Source: Symbiodinium natans (Eukaryota; Sar; Dinophyceae; Suessiales; Symbiodiniaceae). Taken from it: 64,000 nucleotides of DNA. Shown here one piece after another: positions 1 to 12,180 of the stretch. The stretch is from assembly GCA_905221605.1 (NCBI GenBank), contig CAJNDS010000265.1, positions 1 to 64,000 on the forward strand. Direction: 5' to 3'. Under the pieces are notes generated by a model. It made no database searches. It worked only from the letters and a program-made list of their open reading frames with translations, and was not told the origin of the DNA. Positions within the stretch are counted from its first letter, which is position 1. Each line of letters opens with the position of its first letter. The translations under genes were made by a program, and so were the position numbers.

Positions 1-1480
1 ATTATTTTAACAAACTTGCAAGAAACATTCCTGAACTTTATGTCTCTTGAACCCGTCCAAACAGCCAATCCGAAAATGATAATATAATTTTTTTTAAAAA
101 TAATCCTCATTGAAATCCAGGAAGCCGCCTCGCCCAAAGGCGGGAACGAGAAGTAACCCACACCTTCAGCACCTTCTCAAAGATGCAATCAGGCAATCGA
201 ACCAACCAATGTTGGGCCCATGGGGATGGCGCAAAAACTTGCCGCGAGGTCCAAGACCAACACTCAGAACGGCAAATGCTGCAAATCGACATCCAACGCC
301 TCGAAGGAAGGCTGGGATGTGTCTTGAATGCGTGTTTGATGGTCAGCGCGGTGCACGAAAGACTTTTGGGGTGTGTGTGTGTGTGTTTTGGGATGCGAAT
401 TTGATCGCCAGCGTGATGCGAGTGTGATGGCCAGCGTGGTGAACGATAAACATTTTGTGTGCCGTGGGATGCTCGTCCCAAAAAATAAAATTGCGCATCT
501 TATTCGACGTGCATGTTCGAAGCGACAATCTGGACTAATCCTGCGGCGCCTCGTTTATCCCAAAAAGTTTCGCAAGCAATATACACCCCAAAGAATAAAC
601 AAAAATATTCTGGAAGTTTTGTTCCGCACAAAGTTTCAGCGCACTGAAGCGCAAAGACTGTGCCAGAGATCATTTTCCAGCGACAAGAGAAAGTTCAAGT
701 TTTCGGCAGAAACGTCACTGTTGCGTGCAAATCAATGAAGAATTAAATTTCGGAATTCAGGCCTTCATAAATTTTATTTATGTTTTCAAAGTGAAAAAAT
801 TTGGGTGACAATGAATTTTCATTTATACCACTTCATGAACTTTACAATTTGCAAAACCTAGTGCCGACGACACCAAAACCAAAAACAAACACCATATGAA
901 AAAAGATTCAATTTGGAACAATGAATTGAGACTAGATGATGCTCGGACCAAGGAAAAAACTTGTCCCTCATTTGTTCTCTTTTTTGGCACAAGAAAAATT
1001 AAACCAACAGCACAAACAAGAAAGAAGCAACCTGATTACAACAATTTAAAATGGAGGACAAGCAAACCGGTTTTTAATTCAATAAGATACGTTGCACCTC
1101 AGTGGGCACCAATGTCGATTTCCGATGTTCGATGCACGATGCACGATGCACTATGCACGATGCACGATGATGCACGATGATGCACGATGCACGATGATGC
1201 ACGATGATGCACGATGATGCATGATGAGGCACGATGAGGCACGATGAGGCACGATGAGGCACGATGCACGATGCACGCTGCACGATGCACGATGCACGAT
1301 GCACGATCCACGATGCACGATGCATGATGCAGGATGCAGGATGCAGGATGCAGGATGCAGGATGCAGGATGCAGGATGTAAAATTCAGGATGCAGGATGC
1401 AGGATGCAGGATGCAGGATGCACGATGCACCATGCACGATGCACGATGCACGATGCACGATGCACGATGCACGATGTGGC
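1..1480 (+). repeat. Dispersed AT-rich repeat unit, copy 1
   Basis: The opening 1.5 kb aligns by eye with 7393-9135: same start, the same phrase 'ccaggaagcc[ga]cctcgcccaaagg', then a degenerate block of about 48 bp built on 'gatgcgaatttgatcgccagcgtg', a stretch beginning 'tgggtgacaatgaattttc', and a terminal GATGCAC array. The 3' half (from about 786) also recurs at 11077-11710 and 13364-13997. Short ORFs in it are not conserved between copies, so I treat it as non-coding. The left end is cut by the window edge. Confidence 0.85.
1125..1476 (+). repeat. GATGCAC heptamer microsatellite array
   Basis: Tandem 7-bp repeat GATGCAC with a variant block GGATGCA (about 1328-1420) and 10-bp variants GATGATGCAC. 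Because the unit has no stop in any frame, it creates overlapping long ORFs on both strands that are artefacts. It forms the 3' end of the dispersed unit. Confidence 0.95.
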
Positions 1481-1870
1481 TTTCACTTTGCTTGCTGCTT
1501 GCAGCGGGCGAACGCGGGGCCGCAACCTGACGAGTCGATTGCGGGGATTAGTTTCGTATCTGGACGATTCCCAGTGCGGTTGCTCCTCTCGTCTTGTCCC
1601 ACTGTTTCGCCGTGCCTTCTGGCGAATTCGGGGTGGTGGCGGATGCATATTCTTCGTTTCACTACTGGAAGGTATTGCTATTTGCTTCGTGCTTTCTTTG
1701 TGCTTTGAGCAATCTCATCATGGATCTTCGCTTCATGTTTGGAATTATTTGAACCAGGATCCTATCTTTGATTGTGCGAAGTGGTGAGAGAAGCAAAAGT
1801 CTTCTTTCACTCTGCTTTGATGTAGGGTCTCTTCTTCTTACTCTCGTGGATGGAGATTCCCTTTCATTTA
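1477..1870. other. Unassigned spacer
   Basis: Unique-looking sequence between the heptamer array and the left direct repeat. The only open frame is an extension of the array ORF. I see nothing recognisable. Confidence 0.5.
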
Positions 1871-2275
1871 ATCCATAGTCAATCATCTATCTAATCCATA
1901 GTCAATCGTCTATCCCAACGTGAGCGGTATGTGTGCCCAAAAGCACTACTTAATCAAAAGTAACCAAATACGTAATCTACCCATGTTGTCGAATACTATC
2001 ATCTCATAGAGCTTGGAAATTCAAGAGCCGGGGTGAGAAGAGAAGAAAACCTTATCCCTTCAAATGCCAAGGTAAAAACCTTCTCAAGTGAGATCCTAAT
2101 CATTTGAAATCATTTCCCTAATTCATGATCCATGAATCATATGCTCTCGATTGAAACCACGACGATGGACCTTAATACACAAAAGAATGAAAAAATCCAT
2201 CTTCCAAAGAAAACTAAAAGTCGATAATTCATTCATTCAATTAATCCTTAATATAGAATTCGTCAAAGATATCAA
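1871..2275. repeat. LTR-like direct repeat, left copy
   Basis: Begins 'atccatagtcaatcatct', contains an internal duplication of 'atccatagtcaatc', and ends at 'caaagatatcaa'. It matches 5203-5641 along its length, with two insertions in the right copy (one of about 15 bases near 5315, one of about 20 near 5580) and scattered substitutions. Confidence 0.8.
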
Positions 2276-2992
2276 AATCTTAAATCCCAAATAGTCCTTT
2301 AAAAAAGCTCTGATGGTCCCTCCATATCTACTCTTTTAATTCCATTCGCCCATAAACCCCTATTAATAGTTTTCATATCATACGTCTTCCTTTCAATCAT
2401 TCCTCATAATCTATTCATAATTTTTATGATATTCTCTTCATCCTCTATTTCCTTCATAATGAATAATCAATAAACCCAGGCTTTTGGTATCAAAATTCAG
2501 ATCGAAACCACCATCAACCGTGTCATCCTAGAATTTGGAGCCCTTAATCATACTGTTGTTGTCTCAAAGACCCTGGAATCCATCCCATCTGTCAATCTTG
2601 CCCAATTCTCTCTTATGGGCTAACTAAAAAAATTCAATAAAAGTCCGGGAGGTATTAATAATATTAACAAAAAGACTCCCGCTTCACTTTTTTAATCATT
2701 CACGCGCTCGTATGTACTTCCTTCGCTCGTACTTACAAGGGCGTGAGAACAAGACGAAGAGAGAACAGTATCAATAGCATGGCAAACTTCGTGCGTGCAA
2801 TAAAATTAATAGTGTACAAACGATGTGTACAGGATTTTAGTTGCCCCAGACGTTTCTTGAAACGTAGTGCCCCCCAGCCATTGGACCCCCCCCCGTACCC
2901 TTTTACCCTGAAATCCAGTATTATCAGGGCTCCAGAGGATTTTCGTAAACCCTATGTAGGCTAGGCTTCAGGGGTTGTAATTTAAACTAAAT
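2276..2992. other. AT-rich interior, nothing recognised
   Basis: Low-GC sequence with a small open frame at 2743-2964 that resembles nothing I know. There is a run of C near 2886. Confidence 0.4.
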
Positions 2993-3438
2993 CTAGGGGT
3001 TTGAGTGAGACTCTTGTGTTGGGGCGTAGGCAGGATCAAGGTTACGGCAAATTTCTTCAATATACATCTCAGATATTAGGATTGTAACGAAATTGTATGG
3101 GCGAGCCTCGCGCAGGCCGAGATGCCAGAGAGGGACGCTTGCATCCAAGCCTGAGGAGGCAGGGGGCCAGTGCAATGCCTCCAAACATTCGCGCAAGGCA
3201 GAGGCAAAAGTCTCCAGGGCCTGGGCATATAATATAGGCGGCGTTATCCGCATGCTATAGAGAACACGGTCAAAGGTAGCGCGCTGCCGAAGCAGCAGGA
3301 GGGTAGTCTGAGGGTCCGGCAAGGTGGCCAAGGCTTGGAGGAGGGGTCGGTTGGCATCAACGTATTTGGATATTGCGTGGGCTTGGCAGAAGGTAATATC
3401 CCCGACGGCTCGAAATCTAAATATATCAATTTATAATA
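2993..3438 (-). pseudogene. LINE reverse transcriptase, C-terminal (thumb) fragment
   Basis: Reading the minus strand from about 3438 gives one open frame to 2993. In order it shows a GD-x-TFC-x-AHA motif, DANRPLLQAL, LPDPQTTLLLLRQ, RITPP, and a degraded PLWHLGLREA. This string (a 'PQ..LLLR' helix, then 'R..PP', then 'LPLR.GGLGLR') is the region after the RT palm in LINEs common in protist and animal genomes. The same motifs occur in the LINE at 58060-58490 in this window. The palm with its YxDD box is missing and the frame ends at 2993, so this is a truncated relic. The ATG-less start shows it is not an independent gene. Confidence 0.75.
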
Positions 3439-3462
3439 TTCGATCATTCATTGATGGAGATA

Positions 3463-3578
3463 TCTTCTCTCCGCATAACGATTCGCAATACTTAATGGTG
3501 AAGTGGCGGCTCCGGCAAGTGCTTGGGATTGAAAAGGATTAATTACCGCAATATCCAAGGCGATATATTTCATCATGA
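3463..3578 (-). pseudogene. LINE C-terminal domain fragment, out of normal order
   Basis: The minus strand reads a frame with ALDIAVINPFQ, then AGAATSPL, then YAERR before a stop. This matches the '[AF]D[LV][AT]V..PL' plus 'R/K-rich helix' part of the LINE C-terminal domain that follows RPADV. The same domain is at 55347-55900. Here it lies upstream of the RT thumb fragment, whereas in an intact element it lies downstream, so two element copies or a rearrangement are involved. Confidence 0.55.
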
Positions 3579-3960
3579 ATAGGGCCGAGATAAGAATATC
3601 AGTCAGGAGGCAATGGGGATCTTATGGGAGCAGCCCATTCTTTTCAAATTCAGATGTCAATCTAACCATGAATATGAATTTGAAGATAGCATTTGTGTAT
3701 CCTTATTTCATACAATCCAATATATGATATCCGCAGGGATCCAAAATATAATCTCCCGAAAGTATAATTCTCTTCCTCTCCGAATATAGCGAATCCAAGT
3801 CATATCCAAATAATATCCATCCGAAAATATAATATTCGAGAATAATATATCCCGGACAGGAGAAGATATATATTGAAATCACGATACGATATCAATCGCC
3901 ATCAAGATTCGTAATCGTATTTATAATATAATATTATCTAATCCGATCAGATTTTGAGAA

Positions 3961-4314
3961 ATGGACATGAAAAGATCTTTCAATATTTGGATTGATCAAA
4001 GAAATGATTTTTATCCTTCAAATTATTTGCCAATAATGGAAAGAATATTCTTCAAGACGATTCGTAATTTGATCATACCCCGGCGCCAATTTCCGGATAT
4101 ATATATATATATATTCCTATCATCACGCGATATTATAAATCAAATTCATAATTTGGAATATTTTCATATCTCTCTCATTCCACGAAATCAAGATGCCAAA
4201 ATTCATATCATTCCGGGAGCCGAGCCTATAACCATTAATTCGTATTCAAAGGTCGATCCAAAATATTCTCCAAATATTCTTATTGGATTCGTTGATGCAT
4301 TATTGGCAATATAA
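3961..4314 (+). pseudogene. Short ORF with Ty3/gypsy RT-like N-terminal motif
   Basis: A 117-codon ORF in AT-rich DNA. Near its C-terminus is AKIHIIPGAEPI followed by YSKVDPKY and a hydrophobic helix. This resembles the entry of Ty3/gypsy reverse transcriptases (D-H-x-I-x-L-x-PGA-x-PI, then YR-x-SP, then a helix ending in LL). The frame closes before the palm. A separate frame near 4581-4592 reads IDYR, reminiscent of the next RT motif, but the spacing is about 40 residues too long. I rate this as a decayed RT start. Chance similarity in low-complexity DNA is the main alternative. Confidence 0.35.
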
Positions 4315-5202
4315 TCAGAATTTGAAGAATCGTGCGAGTCCAATATTGATTTTATTCCATGAAAGAATTTGATATTAGAGAAGTATAGTGATATGCTTGC
4401 CTAGGAATTATTAGATATCATCATTGAATTCTTCGAATTCCCGAATTCTATTGATAAGAAAATCCACGATAAGTTCAAATCTCCCGAAACCATCAATTTA
4501 GGACGAGATCTTCATTGAGAGATATTCATATTCCCTACAGAAAATCTGAGAAATCGTGATGAGATATTTCTATATTTAGAATCGATTATAGAGACCACGA
4601 AAATTTCGTTTATACGAGCATATTTCATATATACTTCAACGGTCGAATGAGAGTCCTTCTCTTCTTATAATAATTAGAATCAATTCGATCGATAATAAGA
4701 ATTGTCCATCATATAAGATAATTTCATAAATAAGATTCCCATTAATTATATCGATATTCAATAAATCGAAAATCAAATCATTTTTTCGTTATTCATTTAT
4801 GAAATATTTTTTCTTCAGAGAAAGAAGCGTCCATCCCAAGTGGTTATATATTGAATCTTTCATGAATATTATTCTAATAATATCTCCATGATAAATAGAT
4901 TTCTACTAAGCGAAATAAAAATCAAAGTTGCATAAAAATAGAATCCTCCACATATTTCATTCTGAATTATCAAGAAATGAAGTAAAATGATAAAATATAA
5001 AATGAATTCTCATTCTAAAATTAATGAAGATTTCTATAACTTATCCTAAAGAGATTTCCCGACATCCTGGATATTTAGGAGGATCTAAGAGGATTTCGAT
5101 CTTTTAGATAAGAATCCATGAAATATCTTAGAATATTACCTCAAAGAATCAAGAAAAGAATGAATTAAAAGATCCCAATTTTCGGCTCTCTTTTAATCAT
5201 TG
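4315..5202. other. AT-rich interior of the candidate LTR element
   Basis: Rich in GAATATC/GATATAT-type words, with stops in all frames. No gene seen. Confidence 0.4.
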
Positions 5203-5641
5203 ATCCATAGTCAATCATCTATCTAATCCATAGTCAATCGTCTATCCCAACGCGAGCGGCATGTGTGCCCAAAAGCACTACTTAATCAAAAATAATCAAG
5301 TACGTAATCTACCGAATCTCCCTATTCCACCATGTTGTCGAATGTTACCATCTCATAGAGCTTGGAAATTCAAGAGCCGAGGTGAGAAGAGAAAGAAACC
5401 TTATCCCTTCAAACGCCAGGGTAAAAACCTTCTCAAGTGAGATCCTAATCACTTGAAATCATTTCCCTAATTCATGATCCATAAATCATATGCTCTCGAT
5501 TGAAACCACGACGATAGACCTTAATATAAAAAAGAATGAGAAATTCCATCTTCCAAGGAAAACAAAAAGTCGATATTTGCTTCTAAATTAGGATTCATTC
5601 ATTCAATTAATCCTTAATTTAGAATTCATCAAAGATATCAA
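5203..5641. repeat. LTR-like direct repeat, right copy
   Basis: Second copy of the 1871-2275 repeat, same orientation. It runs directly into telomere-like 'aaaccctaaacc' at 5642. Confidence 0.8.
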
Positions 5642-6250
5642 TAAACCCTAAACCTTAAACCCTAAACCCTCAAGACCCGGATAAATAGAAACTGTATGTG
5701 ATATGACTCTGAACTTACAACCCCTTCCCCGAACAAAATTCCAAAAACCATCTAAGTAAAGTGATCCAAAACGCCCTTGGCTGCAAAATAGTGACTTACT
5801 TGACCAAGGCTTCAAAAGCCTTCAGAGGCCCAAAATTTCAACTTAAGCAAGACTTCAAAGGCCTTAAGAGGCCTCACAATTTCAACTTACAGGGCAAGCA
5901 AAACAAAAAATTTTCGCTCAAAACTCCGGACCTGAACCCTGTACAATTTCTGTACAAAACCCGCCCAAAACCCGCCCCAAACTCCGGACAGGACTATACA
6001 ATTTCTACGAAAGCAAAAAAGAAAACTCGCCCAAAACTTTCGCCCAAAACTTTCGCCCAAAACCCGCCCAAAACTCCGGACACAAACCCTATACAATTTC
6101 TATAAACCCTAAACCCTAAACCCTAAACCCTAAACCCTAAACCCTAAACCCTAGTCCCTAGTCCCTAGACCCTAGACCCTAGACCCTTAAACCCTTAAAC
6201 CCTAAACCCGAAATTCCAAACCCTAAACCCCAAACCCCAAACCCAAAACC
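5642..6250 (+). repeat. Telomere-like CCCTAAA tracts and CCCAAAACCCG repeat block
   Basis: CCCTAAA units at 5642-5672 and about 6104-6250; the latter drifts into CCCTAGT, CCCTAGA and CCCTTAA variants. Between them (about 5886-6100) is an imperfect repeat of 'aactccggac', 'cgcccaaaac' and 'tacaatttct', which makes a short artefactual ORF. Confidence 0.85.
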
Positions 6251-7392
6251 CTCATCAATCTTAAAAGCTGGCCGACTGGTACTTGAGGCTCCCTAGTTCC
6301 TTATCGTTCCGGCCTTCCCTTTTCCACTCCCCCGGAGCAAGATTGCTCCTGAACCCTTTAGGGGCATACCTAAAGTCATATTCAAGATCCCTCTATAAAT
6401 TCAGGTCTTTTCCCTTAAACCCTAAACCCCACTTGCAAGCTGAAAAAGGCACCATAACAATGTTTGTTCACCTAGCCCTCAACCGCAAGCTGCAGAAGAG
6501 GCGTACTGTTTCAATTCCAATCACCTCTATTTCGCTGTTGTTCATATCCACTTTTCAATTCTTGCGTTTCTTCATTGAATCGCTTCATGATGATCCGTAT
6601 TCCCAAGTTTTTTTCTAAAAACAACATGGGTTCTTCTGTGTTTTCCTGCATGGATACATCAACTTTTCATATGGTAAAACAAAAATTGTGTATTGGTTCT
6701 GCTAGTATCGGAGTTCTGTGTACATGAGGCGCGACTGGTGGTTAATGGCAGGGCGAGCCTTGGGGGCTTTCTACTCGACCATTCTCCAATGGCTCCACCC
6801 ATTGTCCATGAACAGAATTCCAGGGTTTTCCATAGATAAATGCCTTGTGAGCCACCGTGATGCCGAACCCAGATTTGAGGCTTCGCCTTCTCCCCCCCAA
6901 ACCAATCTTCAAGCAAGGTGTTTCGGGTTGAGGGTTTAGGAGCTTGGCGAAATCGAGCAACTCAATTTTTCTGCAATCAGACTAGCATGTGACGATTTTT
7001 TGTTTGCAAATTACATATTCAATTGTTCCATTTATTTGAGTATTTTAATGGATCTTCTGTATGATATTTGATTAATATTTTTAATACTTTTACGAAATTA
7101 CAATTTATCGAACAAAATTTCATGCTTGACCCTTCGAAAAAACAAATTCCGAAAATATTCTGATGTATAAAACTACAAAATCCAAAATGTCAAGATTCAA
7201 ATGGCGAAAAACTGATTTATCGGAGCTGCAGTCCCAGTTTTTTTAAAATTTTTTCCCGGTGCTGCGTTTTTGGGAGTCGTTGTTTGATTATATTAAAAAC
7301 AAATTGCAGCAAGGGTAAGTTGCAAGGAAGCGCAACCTGCAATAAATTTTAACGTTTTTTCCAATGAAAAAATACTTAAAGATGCGCCAAAA
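6251..7392. other. Unassigned sequence
   Basis: GC is moderate to about 6950 and low afterwards. Small ORFs at 6283-6618 and 6718-6939 show no recognisable domain. No gene called. Confidence 0.4.
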
Positions 7393-8532
7393 ATTATTTA
7401 ACAAACTTGCAAAAAACATTCATGAATTTCATTTCTCTTGAACATGTCCAAACAGCAAATCCGATAATGATGATATCCATTTTTGCAAAAAATACCTCAT
7501 TGAAATCCAGGAAGCCACCTCGCCCAAAGGCGGGAACGAGAAGTAATGCGCACTTTCAGCACTTTCTCAAAAATCCAATCAGGCAATCCAACGTTGGGCT
7601 CATGGGGATGGCGCAAAGACTTGCCGCGAGGATAAGCGCTTGGTCCAAGACTATCAACGCCTCAAAACACGGCTGGGATGTGTCTTGGATGCGTGTTTGA
7701 TGGTCAACGTGGTGCAAGAAAAACTTTTTGGGTGTCTTGGGATGCGAGTTTGATGGCCAGCGCGGTGCATGGGATGCAACTCTGATGGCCAGCGTGGTGC
7801 ACCGAAATTTTTTTGGGTGTCTTGGGATGCGAATTTGATCGCCAGCGTGCTGCAGAACAACTCTTTCTGTGTTTTTTGGAATGCGAATTTGATGGGGATG
7901 CGAGTGTAATGGCCACGATAAATATTTTCTGTGTCTTGAAAAGAATAAATTGCGCATATTTTTCGATGTGCATGTTCGAAGCGAGAATCTGGATTAATCC
8001 TGCGGCGCCTCATTCATCCCAAAAAGTTTCGCAATCAATGTACACCCCAAGGAATAAACTAAAACGTGCTCGATGTTTTGCTCCGCACAAAATTTCAGCG
8101 CACTGAAGCTTTCCAGGGACAAGAGAAAGTTCAAATTTTCGGCAGAGACGTCACTATTGCGTGCAAAACAACAAACAATTTAATTTCGGAATTCAGGCCT
8201 TTGAAAATATTATTTATTCTTTCAAAGTCAAAAAAATTTAGGTGACAATGAATTTTCATCGACAACCATTTCATGAACTTTGCAATTTCCAAAAACCGAG
8301 CGACGACATACAATTTGTCTCCCCAATGAATTGAAACTAGATGATGCTCGGATTAAGGAAAAAACTTATCGCTCATTTGTTCTCTCTTTTGACACAAGAA
8401 AAAAATTAAATCAAGAGCACAAAGAAAAAATAATCAACCTGATTACAACAATTTCAAATGGAGGACAAAATAACCGGTTAAATACGTTGCACCCCAGTGG
8501 TCATCAATGTATGATTTTTTGCCATTTCCGAT

Positions 8533-8757
8533 ACACGATGCACGATGCACGATGCACGATGCACAATGCACGATGCACGGTGCACGATGCACGATGCACG
8601 ATGCACGATACAGGATGAAGGATGGATGGACGATGCACGATCATTCACGATGAGGCACGATGATGCACGATGCATGATGCACGATGCACAATGCACAATG
8701 CACGATGCACGATGCACGATGCACGATACAAGATGCACGATTCACGATGCATGATGC
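8533..8757 (+). repeat. GATGCAC heptamer array
   Basis: Same heptamer as at 1125, with interspersed GATGAGGCAC and GATGATGCAC variants. Artefactual ORFs on both strands. Confidence 0.95.
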
Positions 8758-9050
8758 ACGATGTACGCATGCACGATGTGCGCATGCACGCATGCACGAT
8801 GCACGCATGCACGATGTGCGCATGCACGATGTGCGCATGCACGATGTGCGCATGCACGATGTGCGCATGCACGATGTGCGCATCTACGATGTGCGCATGC
8901 ACGATGTGCGCATGCACGATGTGCGCATGCACGATGTGCGCATGCACGATGTGCGCATGCACGATGTGCGCATGCACGATGAGCGCATGCACGATGTGCG
9001 CATGCACGATGAGCGCATGCACGATGTGCGCATGCACGATGTGCGCATAT
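8758..9050 (+). repeat. 15-bp minisatellite GATGTGCGCATGCAC
   Basis: About 18 units. Since 15 is divisible by three and no frame has a stop, all six frames stay open and encode pentapeptide repeats (for example MHDVR). It looks derived from the neighbouring heptamer by insertion of TGCGCAT. A single GATCTAC-type variant and two GAGCGC variants are present. Confidence 0.95.
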
Positions 9051-9705
9051 ACGATATCGATGAACGATGTAGGATGGACGATGCACGATGAGCAATGCAG
9101 GATTCATGATGCACCATTCACGATGCACGATATGGGAATAAATAATGCACGACATATCTTTGTCTCATTTAAGGTCATGAAAATTTTTATTTTTCGACAT
9201 GAGATGATCAATAGGGAAACAAATATGAATGTGGAATCATCTTCGAGACAACATAAAGATGAGAATTATTATTCACGTCGTGATATGAAACATGCGATCA
9301 AGAATTATAGATGCAGAAATAATATAATATCTAGAATGAAGAAAATATAATTCGGAATACATAATGCAGAACGTATAATGCAGAACATACAATTTAGTTG
9401 CAATTTTTTTTATAATACATGAAATAAATAATATACGATATTCAATATACAATAAATATAGAACATAGAGAGAAATGAATAATATACTATCAAATTCCCA
9501 ATATACGATATTTTATACAGATACAGAAATACAGAAAATTTTGTTCCAATTCAGAATGATCAAAAAAACAATTAGAATAGATTTTTCTTAAAACGATATA
9601 TACTATGATGAAGAACAGAAATTCATATTATATAATGATTTCATATAGGATAGCAGTTGCCAAAAAATCGAAATAACAATTTATATCGACGGATTCGATC
9701 CTTGT

Positions 9706-10934
9706 TTGTCCGTTTCGTCCGCTTGGGTGGTTTTGGGCTGTCACGGTGCTTCCGCTTGGTCGGTTTTGGGCTGTCACGGTGTTGTCCGCTTGCCGCTTGT
9801 GTGGTTTTGGGTTGTCCCGGTGTTGTCCGCTTGGTCGGTTTTGGGCTGTCACAGTGTTGTCCGCTTGGTCCGCTTGGGTGGTTTTGGGCTGTCACGGTGG
9901 GTCGGTTTTGGGTTGTCACGGTATTGTCCGCTTGGTCCGCTGGGGTGGTTTTGGGCTGTCACGGAGTTGTCCGCTTGGTCGGTTTTGGCTGTTACAGTGT
10001 TGTCCGCCCGGATTTGGGCTGTCACGATGTTGTCCGCTTGGTCGGTTTTGGGTTGTCACGGTGTTGTTTGCTTGGCGGTTTTGGGCTGTCACGGTGTGGT
10101 CCGCTTGGTCCGCTTGGTCCGCTTGGGCAGTGTTGGGCTGTCACGGTGTTGTCCGCTTGGTCGCTTTTGGGTTGTCACAGTGTTGTCCGCCTGGTCCGCT
10201 TGGGTGCTTTTGGGTTGTCACGGTGTTGTCCGCTTGATCGGTTTTGGGCTGTCACAGTGTTGTCTGCCTGGTCCGCTTGTGGAGTTTTGGGCTGTCACGG
10301 TGTTGTCCGCTTGGTCGGTTTTGGGCTGTCACGGTGTTGTCCGCTTGGGCGGTTTTGGCTTGTCACGGTGTTGTCCGCCTGGTCGGTTTTGGGCTATCAC
10401 GGTGTTGTCCGCTTGGTCCGCTTGGGTGGTTTTGGGTTGTCACGGTGATGTCCGCTTGGTCGGTTTTGAGCTGTCACAGTGTTGTCCGCTTGGTGCGCTT
10501 GGGTGGTTTTGGGCTGTCACGGTGTTGTCCGCTTGGTCGGTTTTGGGTTGTCACAGTATTGTCCGTTTGGTCCGCGTGGGCGATTTTGGGCTGTCACGGT
10601 GTTGTCCGTTTGGTCTGCTTGGGCGGTTTTGGGCTGTCATGGTGTTGTCCGCTTGGTCGGTTTTGCGCCGTCACGGTGTTGTCCGCTTGGTCCGCTTGGG
10701 CGGTTTTGGGTTGTCACGGTGTTGTCTGCCTGGTCGGTTTTGGGCTGTCACGGTGGTGTCCGCTTGGGCGGTTTCGGGTTGGTACGGTGTTGTCCGCTTG
10801 GTCGGTTTTGGGCTGTCACTGTGTTGTCCGCTTGGGCGTTTTTGAGTTGTCATGGTGTTGTCCGCTTGGTCGGCTTTGGATTATTACGGTATTGTCCGCT
10901 TGGTCCGCTTGGTCGGTTTTGGGTTGTCATGGTA
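9706..10934 (+). repeat. 34/43-bp minisatellite array, copy a
   Basis: Core unit TCCGCTTGGTCGGTTTTGGG followed by [CT]TGTCACGGTGTTG, 34 bp, alternating with 43-bp units that repeat the CCGCTTGG part. The sequence is free of stops in all three plus frames, giving several overlapping ORFs of up to 379 codons. They shift frame at unit boundaries and are not genes. Confidence 0.95.
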
Positions 10935-11076
10935 ATATCCAGTTTTAATTTTATCAATATTTTCAGACTTTTTCGTTTTTTTTCACGAAGAAGATATGAG
11001 ACAAGAATGTTTGAAAAACTAATTCTCTATGTTATCATAAAAGTACATTCATTATCTCTATCTGTATTCTCTTTCA

Positions 11077-11710
11077 AAATCAAAAATATTTGGGTGACAA
11101 TGAATTTTCATCTATACCACTTCATGAATTTTACAATTTCCAAAACCGAGTGCCGACGACACAAAAAACAAAAGCAAACACGATATACAAAAAAGTGCAA
11201 TTTGTCCCCAATGAATTGAGACTAGATGATGCTCGGATCAAGGAAAAAAACTTGTCGCTCATCTGTTCTCTCTTTTGGCACAAGAAAAAAATTAAACCAA
11301 GAACACAAATATAAAAGAATCAACCTGATTACAATAATTTAAAATGGAGGACAAACAAACCGGTATTTAATTCAATAAGATACGTTGCACCTCAATGATC
11401 ACCAATGTATGATTTTTTTCATTTCCGATGCACGATGCACGATGCACGATGCACGATGTACGATGCACGATGAAGGATGCACGATGCACGATGATTCACG
11501 ATGAGGCACGATGATGCACGATGCATGATGCACGATACACGATGCACGATATATGATGCACGATGCATGATGCACGATGCACGGCACGATGTGCGCATGC
11601 ACGATGTGTGCATGCACGATGTGCGCATGCACGATGTGCAATGTACGATGCACGATGTAGGATGCACGATGCGCGATGCAAGATTCACGATGCACCATTC
11701 ACGATGCACG
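11077..11710 (+). repeat. Dispersed unit 3' half with heptamer array, copy 3
   Basis: Matches 786-1476 of the first unit, starting near 'tgggtgacaatgaattttc' and ending in GATGCAC (about 11428-11709). Confidence 0.9.
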
Positions 11711-12180
11711 AATCATCTTCGAGATAATATGAAGATGAGAATTATTATTCAAGTCGTGATATAGAATATGCGATCAAGAATTATAGATGCAGAAATAATA
11801 TAATTTCTAGAATGAAGAAAATATAATTCGGAATACATAATGCAGAACGTGCAATGCAGAATATACAATTTAGTTGCAAATTTTTTTTAATACACGAAAT
11901 AAAAAATATACGATATTCAATATATAATAAATATAGAACATAGAGAGAAATGAATAACATACTATCAAATACCCAATACACGATATTTTATACAGATACA
12001 GAAACACAGAAAATTTTGTTCCAATTCAGAATGACCAAAAAATAATTATAATAGATTTTTCTTAAAACGATATATACTATGATGAAGAACAGAAATTCAT
12101 ATTATGTAATGATTTCATACAAGATAGCAGTTGCCAAAAAATCGAAACAAAAATTTATATCGACGGACTCGATCCTTGTT

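Larger units (their letters stand above)
1871..5641. mobile_element. Candidate decayed LTR retrotransposon (Ty3-like), with nested LINE piece
   Basis: Two direct repeats, 1871-2275 and 5203-5641, bracket about 2.9 kb of AT-rich DNA. The interior holds a short ORF with a Ty3/gypsy RT-like motif (3961-4314) and a minus-strand LINE fragment (2993-3578). No intact polyprotein, primer site or clean TG/CA termini are visible. The alternative is simply a duplicated 0.4-kb repeat with unrelated filler between the copies. Confidence 0.4.
7393..9135 (+). repeat. Dispersed AT-rich repeat unit, copy 2
   Basis: Diverged second copy of the 1-1480 unit, complete at its left end ('attatttaacaaacttgca'). It carries a longer block of the 48-bp 'gatgcgaatttgat.gccagcgtg' repeats (7690-7920) and ends in an expanded GATGCAC array plus a new 15-bp array. 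Confidence 0.85.

Noticed and set aside
8641-9155. Long ORFs on both strands with MHDVR/CACTM/HRACA repeats
   Set aside because: Six-frame open reading of the GATGCAC and 15-bp arrays, not genes.
9657-11219. Several overlapping plus-strand ORFs of 160-379 codons
   Set aside because: They are translations of a 34/43-bp minisatellite with no stops; frames swap at unit boundaries and no frame is preferred.
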